Assembly (NCBI GenBank): GCA_036489775.1
Contig: DASXFC010000012.1
Coordinates: 1 to 64,000 of the forward strand
DNA length: 64,000 nucleotides
Source of the DNA: Bog-473 sp036489775
GTDB lineage: Bacteria > Actinomycetota > Acidimicrobiia > Acidimicrobiales > RAAP-2
Direction of reading: 5' to 3'
Position 1 is the first letter of the stretch. The number at the start of each line of letters is the position of its first letter. This document shows, piece by piece, positions 33,925 to 41,087 of this stretch. The notes below the pieces were generated by a model. The model saw only the letters and a program-made list of their open reading frames with translations, did not search any database and was not told where the DNA came from. The position numbers and the translations under genes were made by a program.

Positions 33925-35086
33925 TGATCACCTCCTCATAGAGCTCGATGTGCCGTCGGGCCACCTCCCCCCACGAGCGCCCGGCGGACAGCTCGGCCGT
34001 CGCAGCACCGAGTCGCTCGAGTTCCTGCCGATCCGAGGCCAGTTGGAGAAGCTTCCGGGCCCAGCCCTCGGGCCGCGGCTGGGCCACCAGCTCCAACGGG
34101 GCGTCGAGACAATCTGCCAAGGCGGCAGAGCACAGGATCGGTGTACCGAAGCCGAGCGCCTGTGCGAAAGGACCGCTCGTGGCGAAAGGAGCCGGGTATG
34201 GCAGGAGCAGGACGTCGGCCGACCGGAAGCAGGCCTCCACATCCTCCTCCCGCACATAGCCGACGAACCGGGCCGTGTCGCCATAACGCCGGCAGAGATC
34301 GTCGGCATATGAGTCATACCCCTCCAGCCGAGGGTGGGGGCCACCGGCAATGACGAGTTCCACCGAATCGGTGACCAGAGCCGCTGCCTCGAGGACAGTT
34401 TCCAATCCTTTGTAGGGCGAGAGGAACCCGAAGCACAGCGCGGTGAGTCGATCCGATTCCGGTTCCAGGCCGCGCACCGGACGGCGGTGCAGGCCCGGAC
34501 CGGCATTGTCGATCCCGTGGGGCACGACAACGGCGTCGGGGAGGATGCGGGAAAAGGCCTTCTCATGGACGACCGTCGCGGCTGAGAGCGCCTGCACCGT
34601 CCTCTGCAGGCCGGAGAGCCCCGCCCGCGCCACCCGGTGCGGGACGCGGACCCGGTGGACCTCGGTGAAGGAACGATCCACCGCGGCGGGGTCGACGACC
34701 TGATGCATCGTCACCACCGGCCCCCGTCGGCGACCCCGGAGGCTCGCCAGCGCTGGCGCGAGCCCGGGAATGGACGTGGGACCGCCGAACAGGAAGGTCT
34801 CGAACTGCAGGTGCACAATGGGCGCCTTTGCTCGGCTCGCCGCACTGGCCGCGGCCGGGTAGGCCGCCGGGCCACGACGAAAGCAGCGCTGGACCGTGAC
34901 GCCGCGGCTGACACGCGTCACAACAGGTTCGTCATCCTCCTCGGGCGCCATCACGCGCACCTTCAGCCCCTCGTCCGCTAGGGCCGTGGTGAGCCGCTCG
35001 GTGTAAGCCGCCACTCCGCTCGGCAACCGAGCCGTCGCCTCCCGACGGGGATAGGGCGCCACCATGACCAGGTCGTCGGAGCTCAT
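33872..35086 (-). CDS. Family 4 glycosyltransferase
   Basis: 404 residues from ATG 35086, which overlaps the GT2 stop (ATGA). Upstream frame is inside the GT2 gene. GT-B layout: the N-terminal lobe starts MVAPYPRREATARLPSGVAA. The C-terminal lobe has ALCFGFLSPYKGLETVLEAA, ELVIAGGPHPR, FVGYVREEDVEACFRSADVL, and LLPYPAPFATSGPFAQALGF, which replaces the usual E-x7-E donor motif with a partly changed version (no first Glu). It should be a retaining transferase that builds the repeat unit of the polysaccharide. The pyruvyl transferase gene begins before its end. Confidence 0.88.
   Translation of the reverse strand: MSSDDLVMVAPYPRREATARLPSGVAAYTERLTTALADEGLKVRVMAPEEDDEPVVTRVSRGVTVQRCFRRGPAAYPAAASAASRAKAPIVHLQFETFLFGGPTSIPGLAPALASLRGRRRGPVVTMHQVVDPAAVDRSFTEVHRVRVPHRVARAGLSGLQRTVQALSAATVVHEKAFSRILPDAVVVPHGIDNAGPGLHRRPVRGLEPESDRLTALCFGFLSPYKGLETVLEAAALVTDSVELVIAGGPHPRLEGYDSYADDLCRRYGDTARFVGYVREEDVEACFRSADVLLLPYPAPFATSGPFAQALGFGTPILCSAALADCLDAPLELVAQPRPEGWARKLLQLASDRQELERLGAATAELSAGRSWGEVARRHIELYEEVINARRTAGRRLWPGKPGG
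33926..33936 (-). promoter_or_regulatory. Full-length Shine-Dalgarno sequence inside the GT4 gene
   Basis: On the minus strand AGGAGGTGATC precedes the pyruvyl transferase ATG with about six bases after GGAGG. The eleven bases are the complete complement of the usual 16S rRNA 3' end. It lies within the GT4 coding sequence (Glu-Glu-Val-Ile), settles the start of the next gene and suggests efficient re-initiation. Confidence 0.7.
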
Positions 35087-35826
35087 GCCGCTGTCCTCAC
35101 CGTCTCGTCCGGTGGCGGAGCTCTCACCGGCAGCACCCGGTGGTGGAACCACAGGCGCAGCGAGGACACCGCCATGCGCCGTGCGTCGGCCCCGGCCCGC
35201 ACATGCGAACCTTCCCGATCGAGCCATACCGTTGGCACCTCGACGATGTGGAAACCGAGCCGATCCGCCGTGAGCAGCAAGTCCACGTCGAACAAGAAGT
35301 CCCTCGATGACAGGAGAGGCAGTACACCGTCGATGACTCCCCGCCGTACCACCTTCGCCCCGCACTGCGTGTCGGAGAAGGGCAATCTGAACATCCAGCG
35401 CGTTATCCGGGAGAACACCCAACTGGTTAGGCGGCGAGCCGCCGGCCGGCGGCTCGGGAGGACCGATGCCGGGTGAGCGCGGCTGGCAATGGCGCCATCG
35501 GCACCACCGGCCAGGTCCACCAGGCGGAGGAATTCGGCTGGCGGTGTGGCGCAATCCGCATCGACAAATCCCACGAGGTCACCGTCGCAACGGCGAAACG
35601 CCTCCATGATGACCCCGCCCTTCCCAAGCTTGGGGAATTCAAGGAGCTCGACACGTGGATCCACCTGGACGTGACCGCGGACGATGTCCGCAGTCCCGTC
35701 GGTGCACGAGTCCAACGCCACTAGGAACCGTGCTCTCGGATCGGCAACAGCGGATCGGTACGCCCGTAACGTCCGGTCGATCCGACCCTCTTCGTTGAAG
35801 GCAGGAATCACGATGTCAATGCGCAT
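35083..35826 (-). CDS. Family 2 glycosyltransferase (dolichyl-phosphate-sugar synthase-like)
   Basis: 247 residues from ATG 35826, with GGAG seven bases upstream. The open frame extends to 35988 without supporting features. GT-A motifs: IDIVIPAFNEEGRI at the N-terminus, LDSCTDGTADI, and VGFVDADCATPPAEF with the DxD metal site. SDTQCGAKVVRR near residue 155 is typical of polyprenyl-phosphate glucose/mannose synthases. It may make the polyprenyl-phosphate-linked sugar used by the GT39 half of the fusion protein. It is the first gene of the long overlapping polysaccharide operon. The promoter should lie in 35827-36040. Confidence 0.88.
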   Translation of the reverse strand: MRIDIVIPAFNEEGRIDRTLRAYRSAVADPRARFLVALDSCTDGTADIVRGHVQVDPRVELLEFPKLGKGGVIMEAFRRCDGDLVGFVDADCATPPAEFLRLVDLAGGADGAIASRAHPASVLPSRRPAARRLTSWVFSRITRWMFRLPFSDTQCGAKVVRRGVIDGVLPLLSSRDFLFDVDLLLTADRLGFHIVEVPTVWLDREGSHVRAGADARRMAVSSLRLWFHHRVLPVRAPPPDETVRTAA

Positions 35827-36040
35827 GAATGGACTCCATTCGCTCGGACGATGTACCGGCAGCCGGCACGGATGCTTCCCCCTCGGGTGGAGTCGGTCCG
35901 AGCGATGAAGGGCGGCGCCCACTCCGCACGGCTCTTCTCTCACTACGTTTGTCGTGTGAGGTCCGCGCATGTCACGACATTCGTGCAAAGAGGGGCGTTA
36001 CCTGCGTGTGGAGTGTCGAGGCGGCGGCCGGTTACATCAC

Positions 36041-36322
36041 CTATGGGAGAAAGTGGATGCCGACGTGCCTTCTCTGTCCCGACAACGCCGCGCGCCTCGT
36101 CACCGTCGTCGTGACCGCCCGCAGAACAAGCGGGGGCAGTGGAACGATTCGGTCGTCGTTCGCTCCAAAGTGGGGCTCGGCGCGGGAGGACCGGTTCACC
36201 AAACGTTCACGGAGGAACATCGCGGCGCGGCGCACGGCTTGTACCTCGGCGCCGCTCGGCTCAAGGAGACCCGGAGCGATCGCCCTGGCCAGTCGCTCCA
36301 GCAACGGCTCTTCATCGCCCAT
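36041..36322 (-). CDS. Small hypothetical protein after the sigma factor gene
   Basis: 93 residues from ATG 36322, with a GGGG run seven bases upstream and 21 bases after the sigma-factor stop. The N-terminal part (EEPLLERLARAIAP, then AEVQAVRRAAMFLRERL) is predicted helical. The C-terminal part is basic. It has no zinc-finger or membrane segment of a classic anti-sigma factor. Position suggests a sigma-linked partner, but it could be spurious. Confidence 0.45.
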   Translation of the reverse strand: MGDEEPLLERLARAIAPGLLEPSGAEVQAVRRAAMFLRERLVNRSSRAEPHFGANDDRIVPLPPLVLRAVTTTVTRRAALSGQRRHVGIHFLP

Positions 36323-36343
36323 GGTGAAACCCCCCATCTGTCA

Positions 36344-36979
36344 TTACTCATGGTCACCCCCGCACTCGCCCAGGATCGCACGAAGGCGATCGAGGGCGCG
36401 ACTCTGCGCCATCCGCACGGCGCCTGGGCGGCGGCCCAGGACGTATCCGACCTCCTCGGCGGAAAGCCCGGCCACCACGCGCAGCTCCAGGAGCTCCTGA
36501 TCAGCCCGGCTGAGCTGGGAGAATGCGGAGCGCACAGCTGTCGTGTCGTCACGGCGAAGGACCGGGTCTCCTGGCTGTAGCCCGGCCACGTCGGTCACAT
36601 CAGGGACGAGACCGGGACCCTCACGCCACATCGTGCGTTGCGTATCGAGCACCACGTGACGAGCAATGCCGTATATCCAGGCGTCGAAGCCACCGCCTTC
36701 TGAGCGGAAACGATCGATACTGGCGACCGCTCGGGTCATCGTTTCCCCCACTGCGTCCTTGGCCAAGTCCTGCGTCGGAAGTCGGCGGGCCGCGTACGAG
36801 AGGAGCTTGGGGTAGGTGCGCCGGAAAAGTGCCTCCCATGCCCGCTGCTCTCCACAACGTGCACGTTCAATGAGCTCTCGCTCTCCCTCGACGTTAAGGC
36901 CACGTAAAATTGTCGCAGAAGTTGCGCGATTGTCACTGACAAATTCAATGTTGCGGGCGGCGGTCGGGTCGCTGGACAT
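36344..36979 (-). CDS. RNA polymerase sigma factor, ECF-like (sigma-70 family)
   Basis: 211 residues from ATG 36979. A start at 37015 is also open. The sigma-2 region spans about 35-105 (ERARCGEQRAWEALFRRTYP, then LAKDAVGETMTRAVASIDRF and GFDAWIYGIARHVV). Sigma-4 spans about 145-205 (AFSQLSRADQELLELRVVAG, LSAEEVGYVLGRRPGAVRMA). The -10-recognising and helix-turn-helix parts are both intact. The 5' end and leader of this gene are duplicated upstream in decayed form. It may control the surface-polysaccharide operon downstream or the stress genes upstream. Neither is shown by sequence. Confidence 0.9.
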   Translation of the reverse strand: MSSDPTAARNIEFVSDNRATSATILRGLNVEGERELIERARCGEQRAWEALFRRTYPKLLSYAARRLPTQDLAKDAVGETMTRAVASIDRFRSEGGGFDAWIYGIARHVVLDTQRTMWREGPGLVPDVTDVAGLQPGDPVLRRDDTTAVRSAFSQLSRADQELLELRVVAGLSAEEVGYVLGRRPGAVRMAQSRALDRLRAILGECGGDHE

Positions 36980-37200
36980 CGGGCGTATGTACCCGCCCCC
37001 GTGCCGTCGAATCAACGACGTCGCGTGAAGAGTGCTTCCGACATCCGCTGCTCACCACCGCGGACCTGCAGAAAGAACGTTCGCTCACCTTCCACGTTAC
37101 GAACATGTAAATCATCCTCGACGTTAAGAGCACGTAAAAGATGGCGAAGAAATTGCGCCGTCGTTACTGACAAGTTGATGCTGCTCGGCGCGATCGGGTC
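36820..37200. repeat. Duplicated sigma-factor 5' segment with internal 27-base tandem repeat
   Basis: Three copies of a unit are visible on the plus strand at 36886-36910, 37089-37113 and 37116-37140, all related to TCGACGTTAAGxxCACGTAA. The copies at 36886 and 37116 continue to match for about 85 bases up to CGGGTC (36970 and 37200). The copies at 37089 and 37116 are 27 bases apart and form the tandem repeat. Confidence 0.7.
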
Positions 37201-37403
37201 CGGACGAACTCGTGTCATTGAAATGACGTTGCGTCACGCTTGCCAGTTCCTATTCCTTAGACCGTGCATCCCCCGATGACGCGGACATGTGGGTTGGGGT
37301 GGCCCCGTTTCACTCGGAGCGGCGCGCCGGCATCCTCGAGAGCACGCCAAGGGCCGTCACGGCCTATCCGCCGCGTCAACCCGACTTTCGAATAGGCCCA
37401 GAC
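36980..37403. other. Sigma-factor upstream region with palindromes and a decayed duplicate
   Basis: About 420 bases. Bases 37022-37200 are an imperfect copy of 36820-36970 (see the repeat entry). Beyond it, 37214-37227 is the inverted repeat GTCATT-GA-AATGAC, overlapped by TGACG-TTG-CGTCA at 37224-37236, a likely operator cluster. From 37240 to the stop of the acidic protein at 37404 I see no gene on the minus strand. A plus-strand open frame there is a shadow of the acidic-protein gene. Confidence 0.55.
37012..37218 (-). pseudogene. Truncated duplicate of the sigma-factor N-terminus
   Basis: A 68-codon frame whose product matches the sigma factor N-terminus: LNVE, RNVEGER, then VRGGEQRMSEALFTRR beside ARCGEQRAWEALFRR of the intact gene. 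It stops where sigma-2 would continue. At base level 36820-36910 matches 37023-37113 with a 203-base offset, and 36886-36970 matches 37116-37200 with a 230-base offset. The 27-base difference is an internal tandem repeat. It could act as a leader peptide, but decay after partial duplication is the simpler reading. Confidence 0.6.
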
Positions 37404-37757
37404 CTACAATTCAGTGTCGCTCTCTATGGCATCTGCCTTCGTGAGGGGTTCATCGAGGTCCCAGCCCTCCTCCTGGTCGACCTGGAACGCCGAAGAATGC
37501 TTCGGTTGATCGAGGCCGTCAGGATCGTCGATGCCACCGTCCAGGCTTGCCAGCGTTTCAGGATCGTCGAGCTCGACCCCAGCTTCCTCAAGTTCTCGCT
37601 CGTCGATCTGCAGGGTGGGTTCGAGCGATGGATCGCCTTCGACCTCTTCTATGAAGTCCGGATCGATCCGAGACTCTTCATCGAGAGCCTCGTCGCCCTG
37701 CTCGAATGCCTCAGTCCCCAACTGATCGTCTGGTGACCATTCATCGGACTGCGTCAC
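37404..37757 (-). CDS. Small highly acidic protein
   Basis: 117 residues, rich in Asp and Glu throughout with hardly any basic residues, no membrane segment and no cysteine. Typical stretches are DEESRIDPDFIEEVEGDPS and DDPETLASLDGGIDDPDG. Its ATG overlaps the stop of the upstream gene (ATGA). Small acidic proteins of this sort are common in actinobacterial stress loci, but no function is known to me. Confidence 0.7.
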   Translation of the reverse strand: MTQSDEWSPDDQLGTEAFEQGDEALDEESRIDPDFIEEVEGDPSLEPTLQIDERELEEAGVELDDPETLASLDGGIDDPDGLDQPKHSSAFQVDQEEGWDLDEPLTKADAIESDTEL

Positions 37758-38068
37758 GACGGCCCCTCGGTCGCGCCCTGTGCCGCGCTGGCTTCGGGCC
37801 CATAGCCCGCACCCTTCAACATCCTCCGCAAATCGACGACCTGCTGGGATTCAATGTCCTTATGGTGGGGCGGATCGAAGGTTTGGGTTTCGTCTCCGAG
37901 GGTGACCCGCAGCTTTCCATTCTGGGTCTCCTCGACCTTGGCCACTGCTCCGAGCAACGACACGACGGCTTGCCACTCGATGTTGTGGCCAGCCGGATGT
38001 TGAAAGATCTGCGCCACGGTGTCTCGGTGATGACCGCTCAGATGCACGGGTTCGGGGGTCACGGACAT
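37754..38068 (-). CDS. Conserved small protein with HicA-like pattern
   Basis: 104 residues. The pattern GHHRDTVAQIFQHPAGHNIE and the following VVSLLGAVAKVEETQNGKL resemble a family of short actinobacterial proteins with a double-stranded-RNA-binding-like (HicA-type) fold. The catalytic histidine position of HicA toxins may be one of the histidines in HPAGHN. There is no HicB antitoxin partner next to it, only the acidic protein coupled downstream, so a toxin role is doubtful. Confidence 0.7.
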   Translation of the reverse strand: MSVTPEPVHLSGHHRDTVAQIFQHPAGHNIEWQAVVSLLGAVAKVEETQNGKLRVTLGDETQTFDPPHHKDIESQQVVDLRRMLKGAGYGPEASAAQGATEGPS

Positions 38069-38191
38069 TGATGTTCCTCCCAGTCGAGGGCCAACAGCTT
38101 CAAATCAGGGTACCCGTGCTCGCACACCCAGGAAGGGCGTTGATCAACCGCATGTCCTCGGCGCGATAATAGGGCGAGAAAGGAAGGCGGC

Positions 38192-38932
38192 ATGGATTCT
38201 GCCGAAGGACTCCCGACAACAGACAACGACTTATTGGCCGAACTTTCCCGCAATGTCGCCGAAACGGCTCAAGTCCTCTTCACCGCCGGAACGGTGACCG
38301 GCACGTTGTCCAGCGTGGTTGACCTCGCGGTCGCCACCATTGACGGGTGCGACTTTGCCGGCGTCTTTCTCCTCGACGGGGAGGAGGTCACTACCCCGGC
38401 GCACACCGATCCCTTCGTCAGTGAGGTCGATGCACTCCAGCAACGCGCCGCCGAGGGCCCCTGCCTCGATGCCATTGCCCATGGGATGGTCTTCTACGTC
38501 GAGGACGTGAGCAGCGACCTGCGCTGGCCGCAGTTCTGCCCGCAGGCGGCCGAGGCAGGCATTCGAAGCGTGTTGGCCCTCCCACTCTCGGCCAACTCCC
38601 ACCTCGGAGCGGTCAACCTCTACGCTCGCTTTCCTATCGCATTCGGCGTCGTCGATCGGGCCAAGGCCGCCATCTTGGCCTCGCTGGCCAGCCAGGCGCT
38701 CTTAGTGGCGCTGTCTCATGAGGACCAAGAGCGTCGGGCTCTTACTTTCCAGGCTGCGCTGCGCACACGAGAAGTCATCGGAGAAGCTCTGGGGATTCTC
38801 ATGGAGCGGGAGCGGATCGGCGCTGACCAGGCGTTCGACGTCTTGCGGCGAGCATCTCAACATCTCAACATCAAGCTCCGAGAGGTGGCCCAGAACCTGG
38901 TTGACACCGGCCAAGACCCCGACACGGGTTAG
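38192..38932 (+). CDS. GAF-ANTAR regulatory protein
   Basis: 246 residues with AGGAAGG before the ATG. A GAF sensor domain (about 30-175) contains the family pattern EGPCLDAIAHGMVFYVEDVS, SDLRWPQF, and LALPLSANSHLGAVNLYA. An ANTAR RNA-binding domain follows (about 182-240), with ALRTREVIGEALGILMERER and AFDVLRRASQHLNIKLREVA. ANTAR proteins bind paired RNA hairpins and prevent transcription termination. The GAF ligand is unknown. It is not coupled to the next gene but shares its architecture. Confidence 0.92.
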   Translation: MDSAEGLPTTDNDLLAELSRNVAETAQVLFTAGTVTGTLSSVVDLAVATIDGCDFAGVFLLDGEEVTTPAHTDPFVSEVDALQQRAAEGPCLDAIAHGMVFYVEDVSSDLRWPQFCPQAAEAGIRSVLALPLSANSHLGAVNLYARFPIAFGVVDRAKAAILASLASQALLVALSHEDQERRALTFQAALRTREVIGEALGILMERERIGADQAFDVLRRASQHLNIKLREVAQNLVDTGQDPDTG

Positions 38933-39260
38933 GGAACCTCCCTGGCCCGATCTTGACGTTTGCGACCGAGTTGGCCAGTGCTGGGATTCGAGCCTGAGTC
39001 GTCAACCTCGGGTACGGATCACAGCCGAATGGGAGTACCCTTCGTAAGGTTGCCTTCAGCACAGAGGGTTTCGCGAGGACGGCCTACACCGCCCGCTGCT
39101 CTCGACGAGGCAGAGAGCCTCGACGTTGCTCTCATGGTATTGCTCCACCACTGGCATCCCCTCGCCCGTGAGCCTGAGTTTGTGCCCGGGATCGACCTCG
39201 AAGCGCAGCGGGCGGCGCTGGCCGGCTTCCGAGCGCGAAGGGTCGCTCCGTGCGTCCGAT
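38933..39260. other. Leader region of the STAS-GAF-ANTAR gene
   Basis: About 330 bases between two ANTAR genes. The main content is a 69-base element (39053-39121) that recurs downstream at 40858-40926 (separate entry). GGAGTACCC at about 39031 and TAAGGT at 39045 may contribute a promoter. No convincing small gene is present. Confidence 0.5.
39053..39121 (+). ncRNA. Repeated leader element with conserved stem, copy 1 (possible structured RNA)
   Basis: A 44-base box (39053-39096) is the same as 40858-40901 at 40 of 44 positions. Exactly ten bases after the box in both copies is a stem GAGGC/GCCTC with a 5-base loop whose sequence differs (AGAGA here). Conserved spacing and stem with variable loop suggest a folded RNA, read on the plus strand, 140 bases before the STAS-GAF-ANTAR start. 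It does not match riboswitch classes I know. The hairpin lacks the paired hexaloops of a standard ANTAR target. Confidence 0.45.
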
Positions 39261-40385
39261 ATGTCAATGATCGTCGATCCTTCCGGATTCGGGGTCACTG
39301 CCCCCTATGACGGCCAAAGCACGGTCCTTTCCCTGCGCGGGAGGATCGAGCATCAAGCCTCATTTGAGTTGGATGCGCTTCTCGAGGCGATCGTCAACCA
39401 ACACCCCGAATCACTCGTGCTCGATCTCTCTGAGCTGGAATTCGTGGAGGCGGCCGGCCTGGTGGCCATCTCCAATGCCGAGAGGCGCTTCGCCGATCTA
39501 GGGACGACAATGACCGTTCGCTCGGCCTCGGCGCTCGTCAATCGCGTCCTCACCATCATGGAAACGGCGGAAGCGTCACGCCTTGAACGCGCCCTACCGG
39601 GCCACGAACGCCTCGGGCCTGAGGACCTGAACGAGATGGTCCCGGCTCCTACCCGCTCCGATTCTCAAGTATCGGATGTCGACCTGCGCCGGGTGACGGC
39701 GATGCCGGCTGACACCGACGTGGTCGACGGCGCCCTTCGGCTGGTGGTCGAGTTGGCGCTGTCCTGCGTCAACGGCGCCGACGGTGTCAGCGTCTCGCTT
39801 CTCCGCCACGGCGTCCTTTCAACCGTGGCGGCCAGCGACCAGACCATTACCGCCATGGATGCCGATCAGTACGCCACGGGAGAAGGACCCTGTGTGGATG
39901 CCTCGATCAAAGGCCACTGGTTCTACGCCGCATCTCTCGATACCGAAACCCGATGGCCGTCGTTCACCCCCCGAGCTCGGAGTCTCGGGATCAAGGCCAT
40001 TTTGTCCTCGCCTTTGACGGCGTCCGCCAGGCCCGTTGGCGCCCTCAATATCTACTCCCGTACGGCCGAGACCTTCGAGGTCAAGGATCAAGAGACGGCG
40101 GCCGTCTTCGCCGATAAGGCTTCGGTGATCTTGAGCGATGCCCGGGCCGGCGTGACCGACACCCAGATTGCTGTTCGCTTCAAAGGAGCGCTCCGCAGTC
40201 GAGATGCCATTGCCATGGCACAAGGGGTCGCCATGGAGCGTTACGGCTTTGATGAGGACACCGCGTTTGCTGCCCTGCTTCGACTCTCGCTCGACCAGGG
40301 AGAGCCGTTACGCAATCTGGCTGAAACCATGGTGTCCGCCGCTGGCCGACCTGAAGTAAAACCCACCGAGGACACCGATGGCTGA
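39261..40385 (+). CDS. STAS-GAF-ANTAR regulatory protein
   Basis: 374 residues from ATG 39261. The frame runs back to 39126, but without recognisable protein. A STAS domain (about 10-110) has VLSLRGRIEHQASFELDALL and LVLDLSELEFVEAAGLVAI, the latter lacking the Ser phosphorylated in classical anti-anti-sigma factors (EAAG in place of DSSG). A GAF domain (about 145-295) has GVSVSLLRHGVL and GEGPCVDASIKGHWFYAASL. An ANTAR domain (about 310-365) has GALRSRDAIAMAQGVAMERY. It probably links a partner-switch or ligand signal to RNA antitermination. The small gene at 40378 overlaps its end. Confidence 0.9.
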   Translation: MSMIVDPSGFGVTAPYDGQSTVLSLRGRIEHQASFELDALLEAIVNQHPESLVLDLSELEFVEAAGLVAISNAERRFADLGTTMTVRSASALVNRVLTIMETAEASRLERALPGHERLGPEDLNEMVPAPTRSDSQVSDVDLRRVTAMPADTDVVDGALRLVVELALSCVNGADGVSVSLLRHGVLSTVAASDQTITAMDADQYATGEGPCVDASIKGHWFYAASLDTETRWPSFTPRARSLGIKAILSSPLTASARPVGALNIYSRTAETFEVKDQETAAVFADKASVILSDARAGVTDTQIAVRFKGALRSRDAIAMAQGVAMERYGFDEDTAFAALLRLSLDQGEPLRNLAETMVSAAGRPEVKPTEDTDG

Positions 40386-40629
40386 CCAACCCATCGATGT
40401 CCTCGACTCCTACCGTCGAGAAGCTGGTCTTTCTCATGGTGAGCTGTGGCTGCGCTACTTCGAACTGGGAGGCATGAGCAGCGGCTTCGAACTGGAGACA
40501 GTCCTCTACGGGTTGGTCGTTCCCGAGCCCCACGACCACGACGTCATCGCTCACGCGCTCAACGAGCGATTTACCGAGCTTGGCGCCAATCATCCCGTTC
40601 CTTACCTCGGTGATGTGCACGGCAACTGA
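40378..40629 (+). CDS. Small conserved hypothetical protein
   Basis: 83 residues. The ATG lies eight bases before the end of the STAS-GAF-ANTAR gene, indicating coupling. The sequence DSYRREAGLSHGELWLRYFE, then LGGMSSGFELETVLYG, is predicted helical, with a hydrophilic, His/Asp-rich end. Proteins of this kind accompany GAF-ANTAR genes in actinobacteria. Their function is not known to me. Confidence 0.7.
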   Translation: MADQPIDVLDSYRREAGLSHGELWLRYFELGGMSSGFELETVLYGLVVPEPHDHDVIAHALNERFTELGANHPVPYLGDVHGN

Positions 40630-41087
40630 TGGGTCGCCTTTGGAGGTGTCCCAGCACACGAAGTCGGACGGCAGTAAGCCCAGCGAAATACTCAGTGAGT
40701 TGGCATCTCACACCCGTAGCGGTTGGCCAGAGCTCCCTCATGACCCTGGTCGTGCCGAGGGATTCGCCACCGAAAACCGGTGCCTGCGCACAGGTGACGA
40801 GGACCCACCAGGCCGGGTACCCCTCAGGAATCCGGCGAGTTAGAATGTCCACGCATACCTTCAGCCACGAGGGTTTCGCGAGGACGGCCTACGCCGCCCG
40901 CAACCTCCTGGGAGGCCTTGTGCCTCGTGGTTGGACCTCAATGAGGAACCGTCGCCGTGACGTTGGACCCGCCTCCCGTCTCTGCGCCTCCTCTTGGGAT
41001 CGGCTCTAGGCGTTGCGGGCGGCGCAGGGTGGCCTCGCGACCGACGAGCTGCCGCGAGACTTCGGAACCCCAAGACTTTTCGTAGAT
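40630..41087. other. Large intergenic region with the second copy of the leader element
   Basis: About 460 bases with no gene I can support, although a plus-strand frame of 126 codons is open. It contains a TAGAAT box at 40842 about 16 bases before the repeated element at 40858-40926, so the element may be transcribed by itself. The downstream gene is on the opposite strand, so here the element does not lead a coding sequence. A decayed gene or a stand-alone RNA are both possible. Confidence 0.45.
40858..40926 (+). ncRNA. Repeated leader element, copy 2
   Basis: A 44-base box (40858-40901) matches 39053-39096 at 40 of 44 positions. A GAGGC-CTTGT-GCCTC stem-loop follows at 40912-40926, with the same 10-base spacing as copy 1. 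Similarity fades beyond the stem, but GxxGTTG and a CTCA(A)TG segment can still be matched. TAGAAT upstream may be its -10 box. Confidence 0.45.

Noticed and set aside
37754..38068. HicAB toxin-antitoxin system
   Set aside because: Only the HicA-like pattern is present. The coupled partner is an acidic protein unlike HicB, and the nearby organisation suggests a stress gene pair.
39053..39121. Standard ANTAR RNA target
   Set aside because: The stem has a 5-base loop and only one hairpin is clear. The usual target has two hairpins with hexaloops carrying A1 and G4. Kept only as an unclassified element.
40629..41009. 126-codon plus-strand frame over the second repeated element
   Set aside because: No ribosome-binding site and no domain. 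The region shared with the first element copy differs at non-synonymous positions, so a coding explanation of the repeat is poor.
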